In this document: in pieces, positions 56,526 to 64,000 of the stretch
Layout of the letters: each line of letters begins with the position of its first letter
How positions within the stretch are numbered: the first letter of the stretch is position 1
DNA from: Paenalcaligenes niemegkensis
GTDB taxonomy: Bacteria > Pseudomonadota > Gammaproteobacteria > Burkholderiales > Burkholderiaceae_B
Length of the DNA stretch: 64,000 nucleotides
Direction: 5' to 3'
Assembly: GCF_022230885.1 (NCBI RefSeq)
Contig: NZ_JAKGCT010000004.1
Coordinates: 310,001-374,000, forward strand
Made by a program: the position numbers and the translations under genes
The notes under the pieces: generated by a model
Told to the model about the DNA's origin: nothing
Databases searched by the model: none
Seen by the model: only the letters and a program-made list of their open reading frames with translations

Positions 56526-59500
56526 ATGCCACAGTTTTTTATTGAACGTCCCATTTTTGCATGGGTGGTAGCGCTAGGTATTACGTTATTGGGGCTCATC
56601 TCGTTACCGACGATGCCCGTTTCACAATACCCAGAGGTAGCGCCACCCTCGGTTACTATTTCTGCAACCTATCCTGGTGCTTCGGCTGATGACGTGGCGA
56701 GTTCTGTCGCCAGTGTTATCGAGAACGAGCTGAACGGAGCCAAGGGCCTGCTCTATTATGAGTCGGTCAGCGATTCCTATGGGCAGACTCAGATTACGGC
56801 CACCTTCGAACCCGGCACCGATCCAGACTTGGCTCAGGTGGATGTACAGAACCGTGTTGCTAATGTGCAGGCCACGTTGCCGGCCGCGGTTGTGCAGCAG
56901 GGCTTGAAAATCGAGCAGGCCAACACTGGCTTCTTGCTGGTCGTGGCCATGTCCTCCGAGGATGGAAGTCGCGATCAAACTGAATTGGCCGACTATATCA
57001 AGCGCAACGTTCAAAACACCATTTCACGGGTTCCCGGCGTAGGTAAGTTCCAACTGTTCGCCGCAGGACGGGCGATGCGTATTTGGGTGGATCCTGAAAA
57101 GCTGGTTAGCTATAAGATCAGCATGGCCGAAGTTAATGCCGCGGTTGCCAATCAAAACGTCTTGATTTCAGGGGGATCCTGGGGTCGCCGCCTAATCCGG
57201 GCAGTCAACGTGTCACGGCGCCTATAGTCGTGAACGGGCAGTTGCGTACGGCAGGCGAATTTGAAAATATTATTCTGCGCTCGAACCCCGACGGGTCTAT
57301 GGTCAGGGTTTCTGATGTGGCGCGGGTGGAAGTAGGGGCCGATAACTACCAGTTTGGCGCACGTCTGAATGGTAAGACAACTGCCGCCTTCGCTATTTCC
57401 CTGGCGCCCGATGCCAACGCGCTGGCCACGGCTGAAGGCATTAAATCTCAGATGGACGAGCTGGCTGAGTTTTTCCCCCGGGGTCAGTTACTCCATTCCG
57501 TATGATACATCGCCCTACATCCAAACCTCTATCGAGCAGGTGGTAGCGACCTTGCTGGAAGCGATGGTGCTGGTGTTTATCGTCATGTATGTATTCTTGC
57601 AGAATATACGTTATACGATTATTCCTGCCCTGGTTGTTCCTGTCGCTATCTTGGGAGCTCTCGGCGTTATGAACGCGATGGGGTTCTCTGTCAACGTGCT
57701 CACCATGTTTGCCATGGTATTGGCAATCGGTATTTTGGTCGATGACGCCATTGTGGTGGTTGAGAACGTCGAGCGGATCATGGCTGAAGAAGGGCTGTCT
57801 CCTAAAGAGGCTACGCGAAAGGCGATGCCTCAGATTACAGGCGCCATTGTCGGGATTACGCTGGTGTTGACGGTGGTGTTTCTACCCTTGGCATTTATGT
57901 CCGGTTCAGTGGGGGTTATCTATCGGCAGTTCTCTGTCGCCATGGCCGTTTCAATTGCATTCTCTGCGTTCCTTGCACTGAGTTTCACGCCGGCACTGTG
58001 CGCGACCATTCTGAAACCCATTCCCAAAGGGATGCACACTCAAGAACGGCGCGGCTTCTTTGGCTGGTTTAATCGGGTTTTTGGACGTATCACCAATGGC
58101 TATGAGGGCTGGATCACCAAAAGCCTGAAAGCCACCGGCCGTATGATGCTCGTCTATGCCTTGATGGTCGCCCTGCTGGGCTTCATGTATATGCGCATGC
58201 CTACCGCCTTCCTGCCCGAAGAGGATCAGGGTTTTGCGCTGGCCAACATCGAACTGCCAGCTGGCTCAACGGCGAACCGAACCCTGGAAATCATTCAGCA
58301 GGTAGAGGGGTATTTCGGCAGCAAGCCACAGGTCAAAGATTTGATCACAGTTCAAGGGTTTAGCTTTAACGGTAACGGTTTGAACTCTGCCATTGCCTTT
58401 GTAACCCTCAACGATTTCAAAGATCGTCGAGGGCCTGAGGATTCGGCACAGTTCATTTCCGGCGAGGCAAGCAAAGCTCTGTTTTTCGGCCTTCCGGATG
58501 CTATGGTGTTTTCCATTGTGCCGCCCGCAATTTCTTCGCTGGGTAATGCGGCCGGCTTTGATATGCGTCTTGAAGACCGCGGCGGACTGGGGCAGGATGC
58601 GCTGTCAGCTGCAACACAGCAGTTGCTGGGGCTGGCTAATGAAAGTGAAATTCTCAACCAGACTCGTGTTACAGGTTTAGGCCCGGGCAAGCAATGGAGT
58701 CTCACGATTGATCGTGAAAAGGCGGCCATTCAGGGCTTGGACTTCAACGAGGTAGCTCAACTTATCAGTACTGCCTTGGGTTCGGCTTACATTGGTAAAT
58801 ACACCAATAGCGGCTGGGTGGAAAATATCTGGGTTCAGGCAGAGGATAAGTTCCGCATGAACATAGAAGATGTCATGCGGCTTAACGCAAAAAACCGGCA
58901 AGGCGAGATGGTTCCTCTGAGCACTGTCGTCACAGCGGCTCCGGAGCAGGCGCCTGTGCAGGTGGTGCGCTATAACAGTTACCCTTCCGTTCGCCTTGGC
59001 GGTGAGGCTGCAGCAGGCTACACCACGGGTGAGGCCATGGCTGAAATGGAGCGACTGGTAGGTGAACTTCCCAATGGTTTCGGACTTGAGTGGACTGGCC
59101 TTTCATACCAAGAGATAGAGGCGACGGGTCAAAGTACGATTCTGATGGCGTTGTCGGTTTTGATTGTGTTTATGGTGCTGGCTGCTTTGTACGAAAGCTG
59201 GGCCATACCGTTTTCTGTCATTCTGGCAGTACCGCTGGGCGTGCTTGGGGCTGTATTGCTGGCCTCATTCAATGGCATGGCTAACGATGTTTACTTTCAG
59301 GTCGGTATCGTTACGGTTATAGGTCTGTCAGCGAAAAATGCCATTTTAATTGTTGAGTTCGCCAAGGACGCTTATGCCCGCGGCGATGATCTTTACGCAG
59401 CAACTATTGATGCGGCACGTATGCGTTTCAGGCCTATTTTGATGACATCATTTGCCTTTATATTGGGTGTGCTACCTTTGGCTCTCTCCTCTGGAGCGGG

Positions 59501-59681
59501 TGCGGCCAGCCAGAACGCCGTGGGTATTGGTGTGCTGGGCGGAATGCTGGCGGCCACCCCGCTAGCAGTACTTTTTGTACCTACATTTTTTGTGGTGATA
59601 TTGCGCTTGTTTAAAGTTCAGCCTAAGTTGCTCGGTGCTCAGGCCAAGGCTGCGCATGCCACCTCGTCCGAGGCGAAATAA
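56526..59681 (+). CDS. RND multidrug efflux permease (AcrB/MexB-like), three missing bases in this assembly
   Basis: Proton-driven inner-membrane pump. MPQFFIERPIFAWVVALGIT is the standard start. The frame breaks at G5 57171-57175, where one extra G restores NVLISGGILGSPPNPGSQRV. It breaks again at C5/G4 57475-57483, where one extra C and one extra G restore AEFFPPGVSYSIPYDTSPYI. The result is 1052 residues, normal for the hydrophobe/amphiphile RND class. Helix 4 keeps the proton-relay Asp pair in AIGILVDDAIVVVENVERIM, and GPGKQWSLTIDREKA and the final helices are intact. The two periplasmic loops are complete after correction. Confidence 0.92.
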
Positions 59682-61153
59682 TGGTTAATGCAACGATGAA
59701 ATTTAGTCTGTCCAGCGTATGTGCGGCTGTGTTGCTAAGTGCGTGCTCATTCGCTCCTACTTATGAGCGTCCGGCTGCACCGATCCCATCAAGTTTCCCT
59801 CTCTATTCAGATGGTGTCACGGCGAATACCGAAGGTGTGGTTGAGGAGTTGGGCTGGTCCGACTTCTTTAAAGATGCGCGGCTGCAGGCCATTATTGCCC
59901 TGGCACTCGACAATAATCGTGATATGCGTATTGCGGTTGAGCGGGTGCAAGAAGCCCGGGCCCAATACGGAGTGGTACGTAGTGATCAGTTCCCGTCCAT
60001 TGGCTTGGGTGCTACCGGGCAAGTAACCCGCTACCCGGAAGACTTGCGAGTGGGCGGCCCTGATTCTGAATCCGTCAGTAAGAGCTTCCAGGCGGGTATT
60101 GGTCTGACCTCCTTTGAAATCGACCTTTTCGGACGTCTGCGCAATTTAAGTGCTGCTGCCTTGGAGCAGTACTTGGCCACCGAGTCAGCTCAACGCGCCG
60201 TGCGTATCAATGTGGTTTCGCAGGTGGCAGAAGCTTACTTCCGATTGCGCACTGCTCAGGAAATGCAGACGCTGATGCGTAACACCGAGAAAAGCCGCAG
60301 TGAGACCTTGCGTTTGGTTCAACTGACTTACGACGTTGGTACAGCGTCATCTTTGGAGCTGAATCAGGCAACCTTGCAATTACAGACTGTACGTGCTGAT
60401 CTTGAACAAGCGCGACGCAATGAAATGCGGGCATTAAATGCCTTGACCTTGCTTACCGGTACCGAATTGCCCACCGATCTGCCTGAACCACAATCGTTTG
60501 GTCCTGAGCAGCTGGTTAATGACATTCCCGTGGGACTGCCTTCCGATCTGTTGCAGCGCCGTCCAGATCTGATAACGGCCGAGCATGCCTTACGTGCTTC
60601 CAATGCCAATATCGGTGCGGCACGCGCGGCTTTCTTCCCCTCTATCTCCATTACGGGTTTGCTGGGTTTTGCCAGTCCGTCGCTCACGAATCTGTTTGGC
60701 TCATCACACCGGTTTTGGCAATATTCCCCGCAAATCTCCATGCCTATCTTTACCGGTGGAAGCGTACAGTCCGGACTGGACATTGCAGAAGCCCGTAACA
60801 ATATCGCGGTGGCCCAGTATGAGCAAAGCATACAGAATGCATTCAGAGAAGTAGCCGATGCCTTGGCGGGCGAAGCCACTTACAGCCAGCAGCTGGATGC
60901 ATTGCGCGCGATGATCAGCTCGGCCAATGGAAGCCTGAATACCGCCAATTTACGTTATGAAACCGGGATAGACAGTTTTCTCCAGGTGCAAACGGCTGAA
61001 ATCAATTTGTACAGCGCCCAGCAAATCGGAATTCAGGTGGGACTGGAGTCATTGTTAAATCGCATTGAACTCTATAAAGCCCTCGGTGGAGGCTGGAAAC
61101 TACCCGAAACGGCCGACGAGGTGAAGCAGGCTTCGGCTCCTGTAGAGCAATAA
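59681..61153 (+). CDS. RND efflux outer-membrane channel (OprM/NodT family lipoprotein)
   Basis: TolC-like outer-membrane factor of 490 residues with a lipoprotein signal ([19 protein letters not shown]). The two OEP repeats show [40 protein letters not shown] and, in the second half, [20 protein letters not shown] and [20 protein letters not shown], both hallmarks of the family. Its ATG overlaps the permease stop codon by one base. With the adaptor and permease it forms a complete tripartite pump, which exports drugs or toxic compounds; the substrate is unknown. Confidence 0.94.
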   Translation: MVNATMKFSLSSVCAAVLLSACSFAPTYERPAAPIPSSFPLYSDGVTANTEGVVEELGWSDFFKDARLQAIIALALDNNRDMRIAVERVQEARAQYGVVRSDQFPSIGLGATGQVTRYPEDLRVGGPDSESVSKSFQAGIGLTSFEIDLFGRLRNLSAAALEQYLATESAQRAVRINVVSQVAEAYFRLRTAQEMQTLMRNTEKSRSETLRLVQLTYDVGTASSLELNQATLQLQTVRADLEQARRNEMRALNALTLLTGTELPTDLPEPQSFGPEQLVNDIPVGLPSDLLQRRPDLITAEHALRASNANIGAARAAFFPSISITGLLGFASPSLTNLFGSSHRFWQYSPQISMPIFTGGSVQSGLDIAEARNNIAVAQYEQSIQNAFREVADALAGEATYSQQLDALRAMISSANGSLNTANLRYETGIDSFLQVQTAEINLYSAQQIGIQVGLESLLNRIELYKALGGGWKLPETADEVKQASAPVEQ

Positions 61154-61199
61154 ATGCGATAATAGGCCCTTTAGTGATTTTACTGGAGGGTTACAGGGA

Positions 61200-61934
61200 A
61201 TGATTGAACTAGGCGTTAATATTGACCACGTCGCCACATTACGTCAGCAAAGGCTGACAGTCTATCCCGACCCGCTGGTTGCTGCGCAGCGCGCAGAGGA
61301 AGCGGGTGCCGATCTGATTACTTTGCACTTACGCGAAGACCGACGTCATATTCAGGACGCCGATGTCTTCGCCATGCGGCCGCTCCTGCGTACACGCATG
61401 AATCTGGAATGTGCTATTACCCATGAAATGCTGGATATCGCTTGTCAGGTTAAGCCACAAGATGTGTGTCTCGTGCCTGAAAGCCGTCACGAGCTAACCA
61501 CTGAAGGCGGCCTGGATGTACTCGGGCATTTTGATGAGGTAAAACGGGCTGTATCGCAACTGGCCAATGCAGGGATACGAGTCTCGCTTTTTATTGATGC
61601 TGATCCTGCCCAAATTGAAGCGGCCCATAAAGTCGGTGCTACAGTCATCGAGTTGCATACGGGTTGCTATGCTGATGCACAGACTCCTGAGGACGCCGAA
61701 GCCAAATTAGCGCGCATCACAGCGGGCGCTGCTGCCGGTGTTTCATTAGGCATGCGAGTGAACGCAGGACACGGTCTGCATTATGGCAATGTGCAAGCCG
61801 TGGCATCTGTACCTGGCATCGCTGAGTTGAACATCGGACACGCTATCGTCGCACAGGCGGTCTTTGACGGATGGGAAAAAGCAGTACGCGACATGAAAGC
61901 CCTTATCGTCACTGCGACTAAACAGTACGTTTAG
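61200..61934 (+). CDS. pdxJ: Pyridoxine 5'-phosphate synthase
   Basis: Closes the ring of vitamin B6 from 1-deoxyxylulose-5-phosphate and the PdxA product. The 244-residue TIM barrel begins [20 protein letters not shown], with the catalytic His in VNIDH. It continues [37 protein letters not shown] and [15 protein letters not shown] ribosome binding site GGAGGG lies 9 bases before the ATG. No acpS or recO is adjacent, unlike in E. coli. Confidence 0.97.
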   Translation: MIELGVNIDHVATLRQQRLTVYPDPLVAAQRAEEAGADLITLHLREDRRHIQDADVFAMRPLLRTRMNLECAITHEMLDIACQVKPQDVCLVPESRHELTTEGGLDVLGHFDEVKRAVSQLANAGIRVSLFIDADPAQIEAAHKVGATVIELHTGCYADAQTPEDAEAKLARITAGAAAGVSLGMRVNAGHGLHYGNVQAVASVPGIAELNIGHAIVAQAVFDGWEKAVRDMKALIVTATKQYV

Positions 61935-61962
61935 CGTTCTATTATTAAAATGGGCAGAGCTC

Positions 61963-61982
61963 ACACTCGCTTAGACGAGTGT
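61963..61982 (+). terminator. Possible weak terminator after pdxJ
   Basis: ACACTCG pairs with CGAGTGT around a 6-base loop, with a T4 run starting 5 bases later. The offset tail makes termination uncertain, and it lies only 25 bases before the nitroreductase start. Confidence 0.4.
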
Positions 61983-62007
61983 TCACGTTTTATTGTTAAG
62001 GATTTAT

Positions 62008-62586
62008 ATGTCCGTAGTTTCTACCTTACTTAGCCGTAACTCGGTTAAATTCGTCAAAGGCCCTGCCCCAAAGCAGGCTGATCTTGAGCAGATTCTGCAA
62101 GCGGCCATGGTGGCTCCTGATCATGGCCGCTTGCGTCCGTGGCGTTTTAAACTGATTCGTGATGAATCGGTACAAGCTTTGGGCGAACTGGCTATCCGCA
62201 CGGCTGAAGCCGATGGTAAGCCGCTTACCGATCAAAAAGCCGCCTCGGTGCGCATGTGGTTAAAAAACGTACCGCTACTGGTGGCGGTTGCATGCCAAAT
62301 CGATCACAGCGATGAAAAAATTCCCGAGTCCGAGCGTTTGCTGGCCACCGGGGCAGGGGTGATGAATATTCTTAATGCAGCTCATGCACTTGGCTATGGA
62401 GCCTACTGGAGTACTGGTTTGGGTACGTACTCACATACCGTGCCTGAAGAGCTGGGTTTTGACGAGCTTGATTATCGTTTTATGGGCTTTGTCGCGCTGG
62501 GAACGTTGCCAGAACGAGTCCCCACAAAAGAGCGTCCGTCATTTGAAGAGTTTGTATCCGAGTGGAAGCCTGGCTCCGATCTGTAA
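62008..62586 (+). CDS. Nitroreductase family flavoprotein (YdjA-like)
   Basis: A small FMN-dependent oxidoreductase of 192 residues, starting at ATG 62008 behind AAGGATT. SRNSVKFVKGPAPKQADLEQ, MVAPDHGRLRPWRFKLIRDE and GAGVMNILNAAHALGYGAYW match the minimal nitroreductases of the YdjA/TdsD group, which use FMN and NADPH. The natural substrate is unknown. Confidence 0.9.
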   Translation: MSVVSTLLSRNSVKFVKGPAPKQADLEQILQAAMVAPDHGRLRPWRFKLIRDESVQALGELAIRTAEADGKPLTDQKAASVRMWLKNVPLLVAVACQIDHSDEKIPESERLLATGAGVMNILNAAHALGYGAYWSTGLGTYSHTVPEELGFDELDYRFMGFVALGTLPERVPTKERPSFEEFVSEWKPGSDL

Positions 62587-62725
62587 AGCTTTCTACTCTC
62601 TTCACTCGGGCTGCCAAGAATAGGGCAGTCCAGGCGGCTGTCTCCGTTGCCCACCGCCACGGGAATGTTCCGTACAGTGGGGCAAAAGCGCATCGCTTTT
62701 TTAGTCTGCAGAGAAAAGGTATCAC

Positions 62726-62926
62726 ATGAAGTATGAATTTATTATTCCGGACATGACATGTGGTCATTGTGTAAAAACCATAACCGAAGCGATCCATTCA
62801 GTAGCCCCACAAGCCGTGGTCAGCGCCGATCCGGCGACTCACTGGCTTACCGTCGAGGCCGTTGACGATGCCCAGTCCGTGATGATGACGATTCAGGCGG
62901 CGGGCTATTCGCCGCAGTGGGTGTAG
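62726..62926 (+). CDS. copZ: Heavy-metal-associated domain protein (CopZ-like metallochaperone)
   Basis: A stand-alone HMA domain of 66 residues with the metal site DMTCGHCVKTI, where the two Cys bind Cu(I) or a similar soft metal, and the C-terminal IQAAGYSPQ typical of copper chaperones. AGAAAAGG precedes the ATG. No CopA-type ATPase or CueR regulator lies inside the window. Copper is likelier than mercury because MerP proteins carry signal peptides and this one does not. A flavoprotein disulfide reductase follows 69 bases downstream. Confidence 0.88.
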   Translation: MKYEFIIPDMTCGHCVKTITEAIHSVAPQAVVSADPATHWLTVEAVDDAQSVMMTIQAAGYSPQWV

Positions 62927-62995
62927 CGGCACTGTTCAGAATAGACCTTCAGCCTTAAATCATGCTGGTGACAGTTTCGCATTACGAGGGGTATT

Positions 62996-64000
62996 ATGAA
63001 AGACGTACAGGTCGATGTAGCGATTATCGGTGCAGGAACAGCAGGAATGACAGCCTATCGTTCAGTAGTCAGGGCTGGAAAAACCGCATTACTTATTGAA
63101 GACGGACCTTATGGTACAACTTGCGCCCGGGTAGGGTGCATGCCATCGAAACTATTGATTGCTGCTGCCGATGCAGCACATGCAGTCGCATCGGCAAGCG
63201 CGTTCGGGGTCCACATCGATGGCAAAGTACGAATTGACGGGGCTGAAGTAATGCAGCGTGTTAAGCGCGAACGTGATCGCTTTGTAAGCTTTGTACTTGA
63301 TGATGTGGAAGCGATTGATGAAAAATACCGTTTGCGGGGTACAGCCAGTTTCATCGACGGAGAGCATCTTGGTGTGGGTGGCCATACGCGGGTTCGGGCC
63401 AAGGCATTTGTGATTGCTACCGGTTCATCGCCTGTCATTCCGGGCGAATTAACGGCGCTGGGTGATAGAGCAATCGTCAATGATGATGTCTTTTACTGGG
63501 ATGACCTGCCACGGAGCATCGCTATATTGGGTTCCGGGGTAGTCGGGATAGAGCTGGGCCAGGCGTTGGCCAGACTGGGTGTAGAGGTCACCGTCATTAA
63601 CCGAAGCGAAAATCTGGCAGGTATGCAGGATCCAGCCGTCAGGAAGGCTGCCCGCGAGGCTTTCGAGCCTGAGTTTACGATGATGTCTTCGACCACAGTA
63701 CAGACCGCTACTCGCCTGACTAAAGGTGTAGAGCTACAGCTTAAGAACGGTGATAGCGAATTCGCGCTGCAGGCAGATCTCGTGCTGTGTGCCACCGGAC
63801 GCCAGGCTAATTTATCTGCGCTTTCTTTAGAGCGCACCTCTGCAGCATTGGATGAAAAGGGCATGCCTGAATTTGATCCTGCAACACTGCAAATTAAAAC
63901 AGATTCTTCCTCTTCAGCCCTATTTTTCGCCGGTGATGTTAACGGCCTAAGCCCCGTTTTGCATGAGGCGGCTGATGACGGCCGTTTTGCGGGTGAAAAT
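62996..64000 (+). CDS. Dihydrolipoyl dehydrogenase-like flavoprotein disulfide reductase (partial, runs off the right edge)
   Basis: ATG 62996 opens a frame that I read without a stop to the window end, 335 residues. The FAD-binding start is VAIIGAGTAGMTAYRSVV. The redox-active disulfide is in TTCARVGCMPSKLL. The NAD-binding domain has SIAILGSGVVGIELGQALAR, and the second FAD motif is LFFAGDVNG. The class includes Lpd, glutathione reductase and mercuric reductase; the Cys spacing and CARVGCMPSK suit a lipoamide-dehydrogenase-like subgroup. The interface domain with the catalytic His lies beyond the window, so the exact member cannot be fixed. Confidence 0.88.
   Translation, partial: MKDVQVDVAIIGAGTAGMTAYRSVVRAGKTALLIEDGPYGTTCARVGCMPSKLLIAAADAAHAVASASAFGVHIDGKVRIDGAEVMQRVKRERDRFVSFVLDDVEAIDEKYRLRGTASFIDGEHLGVGGHTRVRAKAFVIATGSSPVIPGELTALGDRAIVNDDVFYWDDLPRSIAILGSGVVGIELGQALARLGVEVTVINRSENLAGMQDPAVRKAAREAFEPEFTMMSSTTVQTATRLTKGVELQLKNGDSEFALQADLVLCATGRQANLSALSLERTSAALDEKGMPEFDPATLQIKTDSSSSALFFAGDVNGLSPVLHEAADDGRFAGEN

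Noticed and set aside
57369-57510. An independent start of a 770-residue RND protein at 57369
   Set aside because: The first 45 or so residues are out-of-frame translation of the preceding part of the same gene; the real RND sequence begins only after the C5/G4 run.

Overview
The window reads as a chromosomal segment of a betaproteobacterium of the order Burkholderiales, most likely family Alcaligenaceae. The evidence is gene content and order: leuC-leuD-leuB-asd-fimV-truA-(TRAP)-trpF, surE-pcm-nlpD-rlmD and gmk-rpoZ-spoT. Base composition looks close to half G+C by eye, which would suit Advenella-like genera better than Bordetella; the genus is a guess. Almost every base lies in housekeeping genes. 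I see no prophage, insertion sequence, CRISPR array, tRNA or rRNA, and no gene-free stretch longer than 300 bases.

Layout. 1-4.8 kb: YihY (cut by the left edge), a DUF2069 membrane protein, SelO, chorismate synthase and an M48 lipoprotein protease. 4.9-11.6 kb: leucine biosynthesis (leuCD, terminator, leuB), asd, a FimV-like protein and truA. 11.7-15.8 kb: TRAP permeases without a binding protein, trpF, and an Lgt-like/TlpA thioredoxin fusion. 15.8-19.5 kb: bile-acid-type symporter, AraC regulator, amidotransferase, fluoride channel, YajQ. 19.5-27.6 kb: YadGH-type ABC exporter, tadA, ldcA, ybiT, IMPACT-family gene, DUF2058, thioredoxin and a purine permease. 27.8-33.6 kb: tsaD, plsY, surE-pcm-nlpD and rlmD. 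33.7-41.1 kb: argH, a MscS channel, PII, an aldo/keto reductase, ubiC, an rRNA pseudouridine synthase, rlmJ and a glycerophosphodiesterase. 41.3-49.6 kb: ppiD, an M23 peptidase, azlCD, then on the minus strand xthA, an unknown gene, gmk, rpoZ and spoT. 49.8-55.1 kb: an unknown 49-residue gene, a thiolase, a spermidine-synthase-like gene and a TrpXYZ-type ABC importer. 55.2-64 kb: a three-gene RND efflux operon, pdxJ, a nitroreductase, a metallochaperone and a flavoprotein disulfide reductase cut by the right edge.

The strongest unusual signal is in the quality of the sequence, not its biology. Twelve genes carry frameshifts. At 19 places, restoring one base, nearly always in a homopolymer run, recovers a full-length protein of family-typical size; no site needs a base removed. 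They include spoT, xthA, surE and the RND pump. The pattern fits homopolymer undercalling in the assembly far better than gene decay. I give each such gene as one reconstructed CDS and state where the breaks are.

I found no convincing new multi-gene system. The best leads for something undescribed are a 49-residue orphan gene with its own promoter and terminator, a 111-residue unknown protein whose start codon overlaps the corrected stop codon of xthA, several perfect inverted repeats in front of metabolic genes, and a structured intergenic region before ppiD.
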